Assembly (NCBI RefSeq): GCF_900110225.1
Contig: NZ_FOCW01000001.1
Coordinates: forward strand, 744,001-808,000
DNA length: 64,000 bases
DNA from: Allobrachymonas denitrificans DSM 15123
GTDB lineage: Bacteria; Pseudomonadota; Gammaproteobacteria; Burkholderiales; Burkholderiaceae_C
Direction of reading: 5' to 3'
The notes under the pieces were generated by a model. That model had not been told where the DNA came from and did no database searches. It saw only the letters and a program-made list of their open reading frames with translations. Made by a program: the position numbers and the translations under genes. Below, piece by piece: positions 26,607 through 34,208 of this stretch. Positions within the stretch are counted from its first letter, which is position 1, and the number at the start of each line of letters is the position of its first letter.

Positions 26607-27020
26607 TCAGCGGCGATCCTGCTGCCAGCCGTGCGCCAGTGCACCCAGCGCAATGCCCGCCACGGCCCACAGCAGCGTCCAGTTGCCCGCACCCAGGCCG
26701 GCAATTGCCGGGCCGGGGCAGACGCCTGTCAAACCCCAGCCAATGCCGAAAATGGCCGAGCCGGTCAGGGTCTCGCGGTTCCATTCGCTGGGATGCTTGC
26801 CGAACTCGCCGCCGAATAGTGGGTGGCGCAGCATCAGCGGAATCAGCTTGTAGGCCAGCAGCGTGACCACCACGCCGCCGCCCATCACCAGTGCCAGCCC
26901 CCAGTCGCGGAATTGCAGAAAGCTCAGCACCACCTCGGGACGGATCATGGTGGACAGCGCCAGCCCGAAGCCGAACAGCGCGCCGGCTGCCACGGTTGCG
27001 ATTGTCTTGCCTATGCTCAT
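26607..27020 (-). CDS. DUF6691 half of a YeeE/YedE-type transporter
   Basis: This 137-residue membrane protein has about four helices and the motif GLTGVCPGPAIAGLGAG. That is the second Cys-containing repeat of YeeE/YedE transporters. Full-length YeeE (thiosulfate importer) is one chain of about 350 residues, but here the halves are separate genes. The start overlaps the stop of the partner gene as ATGA, so they are coupled. It may import reduced sulfur compounds. Confidence 0.87.
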   Translation of the reverse strand: MSIGKTIATVAAGALFGFGLALSTMIRPEVVLSFLQFRDWGLALVMGGGVVVTLLAYKLIPLMLRHPLFGGEFGKHPSEWNRETLTGSAIFGIGWGLTGVCPGPAIAGLGAGNWTLLWAVAGIALGALAHGWQQDRR

Positions 27021-27487
27021 GCCAGCCACCTCGTTACCAGATTCGCCGTCAGGAAGGCGGTGCCCATGAAGGTCAGCACGGCCAGCAGGGAAGGGCGCTG
27101 CAGCGAACCCAGACCACAAATGCCGTGGCCGGAGGTGCAGCCGTTGGCACGGCGGGCACCGTAACCGGTGAGAAAGCCGCCGGCCAGCAGCAGCCACCAG
27201 GGCATTTGCGTGGTTTCGCGGGCGCCATCGCCCAGCCACAGCCACCACACCAGCGCGCCCAAGATCAGGCCCAGCGCATATTCCAGACGCCAGCGGCGCG
27301 TATCGGTGAACTTGGCCTGCTGAAAGAACGGGCGCTGCACCACGTAGCTCCAGCTGCTGCTGAACACCGAGCTCATGCCGCCGATGCGGCCCGTCAACAG
27401 AAACAGCAGCGCCACGCCGCCGCCAATGCACAGGCCGCCCAGCAGATAGTGCTGCCAGCCCAGAGGGAAGAGGGAAAAAGTCGTCAT
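27017..27487 (-). CDS. YeeE/YedE-family transporter, first half
   Basis: This 156-residue membrane protein has about four helices and the signature RRANGCTSGHGICGLGSLQR, whose Cys residues carry sulfur in the YeeE family. It is the upstream gene of the pair with the DUF6691 protein. The ATG at 27487 was chosen at the first hydrophobic segment; the frame stays open 78 bases upstream. Similar pairs, called PmpA/PmpB, occur with sulfur-oxidation and persulfide genes. None of those are adjacent here. Confidence 0.87.
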   Translation of the reverse strand: MTTFSLFPLGWQHYLLGGLCIGGGVALLFLLTGRIGGMSSVFSSSWSYVVQRPFFQQAKFTDTRRWRLEYALGLILGALVWWLWLGDGARETTQMPWWLLLAGGFLTGYGARRANGCTSGHGICGLGSLQRPSLLAVLTFMGTAFLTANLVTRWLA

Positions 27488-27810
27488 CCCGGCATTATCC
27501 GGTGGGTGGCCACCGGTTCTGGCGCTGTGCTTTGGAGTAAGCAGCTGTAACGCCGGTCGCTGCACAAAAAGCGAGCAGGCTGTGGCATGACGGCATCGTT
27601 CATGGGGTTTTCCCGTGTGTGCAGTGCGTCACGGTTCCGGTATTCGATGTCAGGTTTTTGTCATGAAAATGTCGTTTCTCGGTTACCAAAACAACATTTG
27701 CAAACGTATATAGGACTGGTCCTACAGGGTTGCGGGCTGGCGGGTTTTTAAGGTTCGCCCTGTCGTCGCTTCCGCGTCGGTCTGTGTTCAACAACCGCAA
27801 GGATCCCGTT
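27488..27810. other. intergenic region with promoter and dyad
   Basis: This 323-bp gap separates the divergent YeeE and lysine-rich protein genes. On the plus strand TTACCA (27683-27688) and TATATA (27707-27712), 18 bases apart, could be a promoter. The dyad at 27711-27724 immediately follows. I see no other gene or RNA in it. Confidence 0.6.
27711..27724 (+). promoter_or_regulatory. dyad TAGGACtgGTCCTA
   Basis: Perfect six-base arms surround TG. The dyad overlaps the end of a -10-like TATATA and lies where transcription would begin, 87 bp before the TTG start of the lysine-rich protein. A repressor site is the simplest reading. I do not recognise the regulator. Confidence 0.45.
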
Positions 27811-28296
27811 TTGAAGAACAAACTCCTCACCGCTCTGCTGACTTCCGTTTCCCTGATGGCCGGTTCCGTGGCCATGGCCCAGCCTGCCGACATGGCTCCG
27901 GCTACGCCTTCTCCTGCTGCCGAGGCGGCCCCGTCCAAGGCGATGCCGTCTCCCGCCTCCATGGGTGACAAGGCTGCCGACTCCATGGCCGCCACTCCTT
28001 CTGCCAACGCGGCTGAAGCACGCACCGAGCCGGGCGCCCTGGCTGCCACGCCGGCTACCCCCTCCAACCGCATGGAAGCCGAGCGTGTCGGCACCACCGA
28101 GCCGGGCGCTGAAGAGATCGCCAGCGAGCAGAACCGCACTGCCAAGAAGCCGGTGAAGAAGGCCAGCACCAAGAAGGCCACCACCAAGAAAAAGGCCAAG
28201 TCCACCAAGGTGAGCAAGACCACCAAGGCCGTGAAGGATGTGGACGGCGCCAGCACTGCCGTGCAGCCTGGCGTGCCGACCAACCTGGCACAGTAA
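27811..28296 (+). CDS. secreted Ala/Pro- and Lys-rich protein of unknown function
   Basis: From the TTG at 27811 the protein has 161 residues. A signal peptide (KNKLLTALLTSVSLMAGSVAMAQ, in two parts, cleavage after AMA) leads to an Ala/Pro/Ser-rich middle. A basic block follows, KKPVKKASTKKATTKKKAK, about residues 115-140. The composition resembles histone-like or DNA-binding Lys-rich tails, but the signal peptide sends it to the periplasm. AAGGAT precedes the TTG by about six bases; the only other start choices are far upstream or inside the signal. No family is recognised. Confidence 0.6.
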   Translation: MKNKLLTALLTSVSLMAGSVAMAQPADMAPATPSPAAEAAPSKAMPSPASMGDKAADSMAATPSANAAEARTEPGALAATPATPSNRMEAERVGTTEPGAEEIASEQNRTAKKPVKKASTKKATTKKKAKSTKVSKTTKAVKDVDGASTAVQPGVPTNLAQ

Positions 28297-28376
28297 GCGG
28301 CCCAAGCCGTCCGTAACGCACCCTGCCGTCACAGGGCGCGGCGGACGCCAACCCTCACACTTGCCTGTGTGAAAGA

Positions 28377-28408
28377 GAACACCCCTGGGACCTGTCCCCG
28401 GGGTGTTC
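28377..28408. repeat. long hairpin between converging genes
   Basis: GAACACCCC (28377-28385) pairs with GGGGTGTTC (28400-28408), and inside it GGGAC pairs with GTCCC around a two-base loop, with one mismatch between. Both strands could fold it. It lacks a T-tract, so it may be a mobile REP-like element or a weak terminator. Confidence 0.6.
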
Positions 28409-28414
28409 CACTTT

Positions 28415-28462
28415 GGGCGGAAGGGCGGAAGGGCGGAAGGGCGGAAGGGCGGAAGGGCGGAA
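28415..28462. repeat. tandem array, unit GGGCGGAA, six copies
   Basis: Six perfect 8-bp copies start six bases after the hairpin. A degenerate copy, GGGTAAAAGGGCGGG, follows. The array is between the converging lysine-rich protein and YdcZ genes. Regular GGG runs five bases apart make the plus strand able to form a G-quadruplex. Confidence 0.95.
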
Positions 28463-28532
28463 GGGTAAAAGGGCGGGAACGAAGCAGCACCTTGCCCAGG
28501 CTGCCCTGTCAGACTTCCGGCTGGGCCAAGGT

Positions 28533-28982
28533 CTATCCGCGTGTAAACACAAAAGCCCCCAGCAGCACCACAAGCGCACCCGTCAGGCGTAGCGGGGTGA
28601 TCTCGCGTATCGGCAAACCAATCAGCCCGAAATGGTCCAGCACCAGCGCCATGGCCAGCTGCCCGGCGATCAGGGCGACCACGACAGTGGCCACCCCCAC
28701 GCGCGGCGCGGCCACGATGCCCATCATCACGAAGAAGGCGCCCAGCACGCCGCCGATCCACATCCACCAGCTGGTGCGCAGCAGCATGGCCCCGTCTGGC
28801 ACGGCGCCGCGCAGAAAGCCGAAGTACACCAGCGCCAGTGCAATGGTGCCCACCGCAAACGACACCAGGCTGGCCAGCACCGGGCTCTGGAACAGCGCGA
28901 CGCGCAACTGGCTGTTGATGGCCGTCTGCACCGGAATCAGGGCGCCGGCCAGCAGGGTCGCGGCAATGATGAACACACGCAT
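28533..28982 (-). CDS. YdcZ-type DMT transporter (DUF606)
   Basis: This 149-residue protein has five predicted helices, the size and layout of DUF606/YdcZ proteins. Family features are TAINSQLRVALFQSPVLASL and the closing LTGALVVLLGAFV. Such proteins are single EamA repeats that probably work as dimers. GGAGGATC lies seven bases before the ATG, and TTGCACAATG about 30 bases upstream may be part of the promoter. The substrate is unknown. Confidence 0.87.
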   Translation of the reverse strand: MRVFIIAATLLAGALIPVQTAINSQLRVALFQSPVLASLVSFAVGTIALALVYFGFLRGAVPDGAMLLRTSWWMWIGGVLGAFFVMMGIVAAPRVGVATVVVALIAGQLAMALVLDHFGLIGLPIREITPLRLTGALVVLLGAFVFTRG

Positions 28983-29125
28983 CGGGATCCTCCAGAAAGT
29001 CAGCTCTCATTGTGCAATGCGGACCGTATCCCTGTGCCGGCGCGTGCATTGAGGCAGGCGCGTCCCAATGTCCCTCGTTTTTGCTCCGGCATTGTCCACC
29101 GCTAAACTTGCTCACCGGCCTGCGC

Positions 29126-30592
29126 ATGCCGTCCCTGATGCCGCAGACCGCCTCCATGCCATTGTTCCCCGCCCCCCAAACCGCCGACACCCTGCGCGCC
29201 CAGCACGGCGAGCGCTACCCCTGGCTGGTACTGCTCGTCATGGCGCTGGGCATCATCTCGGCGGTGTTGTGTACCACCAGTTTTGCCGTGGCAATTCCGG
29301 CCATGATGCAGCGCTACGGCATCGGACAGGAACAGGCGCAGTGGACCATGACCGGCTTCATGGCGGCGATGGCCGTGGGCATGCTGCCGGCACCGTGGCT
29401 GCTGGAACGCATCGGTTTTCGCAAGCTGTTTCTGGGCTCTTCGGCGCTGCTGCTGGCCAGTTCGCTGGCCGGTGCGCTGGGCGCTTCCTGGATGGGCTTT
29501 TCGGGCATCGTGGTCGTCCGCATCCTGCAGGGCGTTGCTGCAGGGGTGATGCAGCCGCTGGGCACGCTGGCGGTGATGCGCTTGTTCCAGCCGCATGAGC
29601 AGGGCCGTGCTTCCGGCATCCTGGGTTTCGGCATCGTGCTGGCGCCGGCCGTTGCGCCCAGTCTGGGCGGCATGTTGCTGGACATGTTTTCCTGGTCCGC
29701 CATTTTCTGGCTGGGCGTGCCGACCGGAGTGGCGGCCCTGTGGCTGGCCGCGCGCTGGCTGCCGCTGCCGCGCGAGATCACGCGCCGCAGTTTCGACTGG
29801 ATCGGCGTGCTGCTGCTCACCGGCGCCACGCTGGCCATGATCGAGGGCATTTCCAGCCTGCAGCACAGTGGTTTGCTCGCACCCGGCACGCTGCTGCTCT
29901 CTGCCGCCGCGGTCATTCTGCTAGGCCTGTTCGTGCTGCACGCGCGCCGGATTGAGCACCCCATCATCCGGCTGGAACTGTTCCAGCAGGCACGCTTCAG
30001 CATGTCGGTGGTGGTGTTCTTTGCCTATGGCTTCGGCATCTACGCCTCGTCCTACCTGATTCCGGTGTTCATGCTGCAGGCGCTGCACTATTCGGCAACC
30101 GCTGCCGGTACGGCGCTGGTACCTTCCGGCATCGTGCTGGCGCTGGTGATTCCGGTGGCGGGCCGCATGGCCGACAAGTATTCGCCGCTGCTGGTCACCG
30201 CCATCGGGCTCGCGCTGTTCTTTGCGTCTTCCGTGATGCTGGCCGTGTTCGCCACCTACATCAGCTACAGCGAAATCGTGGTTGCCACCATCGTGGGCCG
30301 TTTCGGCCTCGGCATGATTCTGCCGGCACTGAGCGTGGCTGCACTGCGCACGCTGCAGCCGGCACAGATGAGTCAGGCCTCGGTAGTGACCAGCTATGCA
30401 CGCCAGCTGGGTGGTGTGCTCGGCATCGCCATGGCCGCCGTGTTCGTTGCCTGGCGCGAAATGGCCTACCAGGGCCAGCCGGATGGCGTGGCCCATGCCT
30501 ATGGCGACGGCTTCCTGCTGGTGGCCGGCATGTATCTGGTGGCCTTGCTAGCTGCGTGGTTCATGCGGGGCGGCCGCAAGCCCGCGTGCTAG
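29126..30592 (+). CDS. MFS transporter, DHA2 (EmrB-like) family
   Basis: This protein of about 488 residues has fourteen likely helices, typical of proton-driven drug exporters of the DHA2 family. Visible motifs include WTMTGFMAAMAVGMLPAPWL (helix 2 region), RILQGVAAGVMQPLGTLAVM (helix 4-5) and GFGIVLAPAVAPSLGGMLLD. Three closely spaced ATGs (29126, 29138, 29156) make the start uncertain; all precede the first helix. No HlyD adaptor is adjacent, so it may act alone in the inner membrane. The substrate is unknown. Confidence 0.85.
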   Translation: MPSLMPQTASMPLFPAPQTADTLRAQHGERYPWLVLLVMALGIISAVLCTTSFAVAIPAMMQRYGIGQEQAQWTMTGFMAAMAVGMLPAPWLLERIGFRKLFLGSSALLLASSLAGALGASWMGFSGIVVVRILQGVAAGVMQPLGTLAVMRLFQPHEQGRASGILGFGIVLAPAVAPSLGGMLLDMFSWSAIFWLGVPTGVAALWLAARWLPLPREITRRSFDWIGVLLLTGATLAMIEGISSLQHSGLLAPGTLLLSAAAVILLGLFVLHARRIEHPIIRLELFQQARFSMSVVVFFAYGFGIYASSYLIPVFMLQALHYSATAAGTALVPSGIVLALVIPVAGRMADKYSPLLVTAIGLALFFASSVMLAVFATYISYSEIVVATIVGRFGLGMILPALSVAALRTLQPAQMSQASVVTSYARQLGGVLGIAMAAVFVAWREMAYQGQPDGVAHAYGDGFLLVAGMYLVALLAAWFMRGGRKPAC

Positions 30593-30627
30593 CATCCTCC
30601 AGCCGATTCTGTTGTTTCTTCCAGCCC

Positions 30628-31545
30628 ATGTTCCTGCCTCCCCGCAACCCGACGATCTTCCACATCCTGTTTTCATTGCGGGGTTCCATTGCGTCCAAGA
30701 TCTGGCGACGGGTGGCCTACACCATGCTGCTGTCGGTGCTGGTCAATTTCACCCACGGCGAGGTGTATGACCACAAGGTCACGCTCACGCCCACCGCCTT
30801 CACCATCATGGGCCTGACGCTGGCCATCTTCCTGGGCTTCCGCAACACGGCCAGCTACGACCGTTTCTGGGAAGGGCGCAAGCTCTGGGGCGAGATGCTG
30901 ATCACCTGCCGCAACCTGGCGCGCCAGTTCATCACGCTGCCCAGGTCACCGCGCGGCGAGGCCACGCGCCAGCGCGTCTATCTGGCCATCGCCTTTGCCT
31001 ACGCGCTCAAGAACCAGTTGCGCGGCAAGGATCCGACCGCCGACCTCACACCGCTGCTGCCGCCCGAGCTGCTGCAAAAAGTGCTGGCAGCGCCCCACCG
31101 TCCTACGGCCATCCTGATGGAACTCGGCCATGCCAGCCGCGAACTGGGCGAGGAGGGGCTGGATCCGCAGCTGGTGGCGCGCGTGGACCATGAAGTCGGT
31201 GCGCTCTCGCACGTGCTGGGCGGCTGCGAGCGCATCCAGTCCACCCCGATTCCCTACACCTACGTGCTGCTGCTGCACCGCACGGTGCACATCTACTGCT
31301 TCCTGCTGCCGTTCGCACTGATCGACACCATCGGCTACCTCACGCCAGTGATCGTGGGCGTGGTGTCGTACACCTTCTTCGGGCTGGATGCGCTGGGCGA
31401 CGAGATCGCCGATCCCTTCGACGAGGAACCGAACGACCTGCCGCTGGACGCCATCAGCCGCACCATCGACATCAACCTGCGGGCGCAGCTGGGGGAGACG
31501 GATCTGCCGGAGCCGGTGCAGCCGAAGGACGGGGTGCTGCTCTGA
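30628..31545 (+). CDS. bestrophin family protein
   Basis: This 305-residue inner-membrane protein is of the bestrophin/UPF0187 (YneE) family, whose bacterial members form pentameric ion channels. The family motif RNTASYDRFWEGRKLWGEM is at about 71-89, and the last helices around PYTYVLLLHRTVHIYCF are typical. Some bacterial homologues conduct sodium. It starts 35 bp after the MFS gene and ends 10 bp from the converging glnS. Confidence 0.88.
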   Translation: MFLPPRNPTIFHILFSLRGSIASKIWRRVAYTMLLSVLVNFTHGEVYDHKVTLTPTAFTIMGLTLAIFLGFRNTASYDRFWEGRKLWGEMLITCRNLARQFITLPRSPRGEATRQRVYLAIAFAYALKNQLRGKDPTADLTPLLPPELLQKVLAAPHRPTAILMELGHASRELGEEGLDPQLVARVDHEVGALSHVLGGCERIQSTPIPYTYVLLLHRTVHIYCFLLPFALIDTIGYLTPVIVGVVSYTFFGLDALGDEIADPFDEEPNDLPLDAISRTIDINLRAQLGETDLPEPVQPKDGVLL

Positions 31546-31555
31546 GCCGGAAGAC

Positions 31556-33415
31556 TTACTTGCCCCAGGAATCCTTCAGCCCGGACACGCGGTTGAGCAC
31601 CACCTTGCCATTGCCGTGATCCACGCGATCCGTCGCAAAGTAACCCAGACGCTCGAACTGGAAATGGCTCTCCGCCCCGGCCTGCGCCACAGACGGCTCC
31701 ACCCAGCCCTGCACCACCTTCAGGCTATCCGGATTCAGCACCGTCAGGAAGTCGCGGCCACCGGCATCCGGCTGTGCCTCGGTGAACAGGCGGTCATACA
31801 GGCGGACTTCGGCCTGCACGCCATCCTCGGCGCCGACCCAGCCGATCACGCCTTTCACCTTCACGCTGTCGGCGCCGGGGGTGCCGCTCTTGGTGTCAGG
31901 GATCAGTGAGACGAACACTTCCGTCACCTTGCCATCGGCATCCTTCTCGTAGCCGGTGCATTCCACCACATGGCCGTACTTCAGGCGCACCTTGTTGCCG
32001 TCCTTGTGCTGGCCGGGCGGATTGCTGGTAGGGCTGGCGTGCGGCGGGAACAGGCGGAAGTAGCCCTTGCTCGGCACTTCCATGAAATCCTCGCGCTCCA
32101 CCCATACGTGCTTGCCCATGCGCATGGTGCGCTGGCCCATGTCGGGGTGGTGCGGGTGTACCGGCGCCTTGCATTCGTCCAGGAAGCCGGCGCCCATCAC
32201 CTCGTCCCAGTTGGTGATGGTGACCTTGAGCGGATCCAGCACGGCCATGGCGCGCGGTGCCACCGGGTCGAGCGCATCGCGCAGCGCGCCTTCCAGCGTG
32301 CCGTAGTCGATCCAGCTGTCGGCCTTGGTCACGCCGATACGTTCGCAGAACAGACGGATGGCGGCCGGCGTGTAGCCACGGCGGCGCAGGCCGGCCAGCG
32401 TGGGCATGCGCGGGTCGTCCCAGCCGCTCACGTGGTTGTCGTCCACCAGCTGCTTGAGCTTGCGCTTGCTGGTGACCACATAGGTCAGGTTGAGGCGGGC
32501 AAATTCATGCTGGTGCGGCGGCGGGGTGTTGACGATGCCGCCCGCCGTCAGGTGCTCCATCAGCCAGTCGTAGAACGGACGCTGGTCTTCGAACTCCAGC
32601 GTGCAGATGCTGTGCGTGATGTTTTCCAGCGCGTCCTCGATCGGGTGCGCAAAGGTGTACATCGGGTAGATGCACCAGGCGTCGCCCGTGTTGTGGTGGT
32701 GCGCACGGCGGATGCGGTAGATGGCCGGATCGCGCATGTTGATGTTGGGGTGCGCCATGTCGATCTTGGCGCGCAGCACGGCCGCGCCGTCCGCCAGCTT
32801 GCCTTCGCGCATTTCGGTGAAGCGCGCCAGGTTTTCGGCCACGCTGCGGCTGCGGAAGGGACTATTCAAGCCCGGCGTGCCGAAGTCGCCACGGTTCTTG
32901 CGCATGTCCTCGGGGCTTTGCTCGTCCACATAGGCCAGGCCCTGTTCGATCAGGTACACGGCTGCCGCATACATGTCCTCGAAGTAGTTGCTGGCGAAGT
33001 AGAGGTGGGTTTCCTCCTTGCCGCCAAAGCTGCTCCTGTAGTCGAAGCCCAGCCAGTGCACCGCCTCCATGATGGCGTCCACGTATTCCTGGCTTTCCTT
33101 CTCGGGGTTGGTGTCGTCGAAGCGCAGGTGGCACACGCCGTCATAGTCCTGCGCCAGGCCGAAGTTCAGGCAGATGCTCTTGGCATGGCCCACGTGCAGG
33201 TAGCCGTTCGGCTCGGGAGGAAAGCGCGTGCGGATTTTCGCCGGGTCGGGCAGGCCGGCCTGCTGGTGCGCGGCATTGCCGGGCGCGCCGTTCCACTTGC
33301 GGCTGGCGTAGCTGCCTTTTTCCAGGTCGGATTCGATGATCTGACGCAGGAAGTTGCTGGGCTTGACGGATTCTTCTGCTGCGCTGGCAGGGGTGTTGTT
33401 GCTTGGGGTAGTCAT
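31556..33415 (-). CDS. glnS: glutaminyl-tRNA synthetase
   Basis: This class Ib synthetase charges tRNA-Gln with glutamine. The HIGH motif is HVGH (74-77) in PEPNGYLHVGHAKSICLN, and the KMSKS-equivalent is VTSKRKLKQL. It has 619 residues compared with about 555 in E. coli. Part of the difference is an insertion of about 25 residues just before RTRFPPEPNG (around residues 36-60), and part is an N-terminal Ser/Ala tail of 20 residues. The anticodon-binding beta-barrels are complete to the C-terminus. It ends 10 bp from bestrophin on the opposite strand. Confidence 0.96.
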   Translation of the reverse strand: MTTPSNNTPASAAEESVKPSNFLRQIIESDLEKGSYASRKWNGAPGNAAHQQAGLPDPAKIRTRFPPEPNGYLHVGHAKSICLNFGLAQDYDGVCHLRFDDTNPEKESQEYVDAIMEAVHWLGFDYRSSFGGKEETHLYFASNYFEDMYAAAVYLIEQGLAYVDEQSPEDMRKNRGDFGTPGLNSPFRSRSVAENLARFTEMREGKLADGAAVLRAKIDMAHPNINMRDPAIYRIRRAHHHNTGDAWCIYPMYTFAHPIEDALENITHSICTLEFEDQRPFYDWLMEHLTAGGIVNTPPPHQHEFARLNLTYVVTSKRKLKQLVDDNHVSGWDDPRMPTLAGLRRRGYTPAAIRLFCERIGVTKADSWIDYGTLEGALRDALDPVAPRAMAVLDPLKVTITNWDEVMGAGFLDECKAPVHPHHPDMGQRTMRMGKHVWVEREDFMEVPSKGYFRLFPPHASPTSNPPGQHKDGNKVRLKYGHVVECTGYEKDADGKVTEVFVSLIPDTKSGTPGADSVKVKGVIGWVGAEDGVQAEVRLYDRLFTEAQPDAGGRDFLTVLNPDSLKVVQGWVEPSVAQAGAESHFQFERLGYFATDRVDHGNGKVVLNRVSGLKDSWGK

Positions 33416-33536
33416 GGACAGGATTTTAGGCGCTCACAGCCCCGCCCGCAGGTGGCAGTGGCGCATTCACCTGCCTTGCGCTCCGGGCCGCGCCATTGAC
33501 GCCGGCCCCTTCGTGCCGGAACGCCACAAAACCCGT

Positions 33537-34193
33537 TCAGGCTTGCCCCAGTTCCTTCAGCTTGATGAAGGCCAGCGCCGCCATCACCGCATCGTTCAGC
33601 GCATCGTGCGCATCACGTGTCGGCAGGGCAAGATCCTCCATCAGTGTGTTGAATCGCAGGTCGATATCGGCATTGTCCTGCTGTTGGTAGGGCGGCAGCT
33701 GCCTGAACTTGTAGTCATAGTACAGGGCAGACACCTCGATCTGCTTCTGCGGCAGCCTGATGCCGAGCAGGGGCTTCATGGCGCGGTTGATCATCGCCAC
33801 GTCGAACTCGAGGTAGTAGCCCACCAGCGGGCGGCTGCCGATGAAATGGATCAGCTGCCGCATGGCTTCTTCCACCGGCAGACCGTCGGCCACATCCATC
33901 TCGCGCAGGCGGTGCACGCGGATGCTTTCGGCCGAGACGTTGCCCTGCGGCTGCACCAGCAGTTCCAGCCGCTCGCTGCTCATGATGCGGTTGCCCTTGA
34001 TGCGCACGGCGCCGATCGAGATGATGTCGTCGCTGCGCACATTCAGGCCGGTGGTCTCGCAATCGAGCGAGACGTATTCGTCCTCGGGCGGATCATCAAA
34101 GACGAAACCGAACTCGGGCTTGATCTGCCCCTTCTGCCAGCGCTGGCGCGCGCCATCCAGCCAGGCGCGCGGGGTGAAACCGGAAAGTGCCAT
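33537..34193 (-). CDS. DnaQ/PolC-type 3'-5' exonuclease
   Basis: This 218-residue DEDDh exonuclease has D44 and E46 in VSLDCETTGL, the second Asp in LEFDVAMINR and the final His and Asp in DAHDALNDAV. This is a complete active site of the DnaQ superfamily. It is too short for a proofreading subunit with a polymerase-binding tail. The start is 15 bp after the DUF294 gene stop on the same strand, so the two are probably co-transcribed. DUF294 and exonuclease pairs are often found together. Confidence 0.88.
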   Translation of the reverse strand: MALSGFTPRAWLDGARQRWQKGQIKPEFGFVFDDPPEDEYVSLDCETTGLNVRSDDIISIGAVRIKGNRIMSSERLELLVQPQGNVSAESIRVHRLREMDVADGLPVEEAMRQLIHFIGSRPLVGYYLEFDVAMINRAMKPLLGIRLPQKQIEVSALYYDYKFRQLPPYQQQDNADIDLRFNTLMEDLALPTRDAHDALNDAVMAALAFIKLKELGQA

Positions 34194-34208
34194 GGATCCG
34201 CTCCGCGC

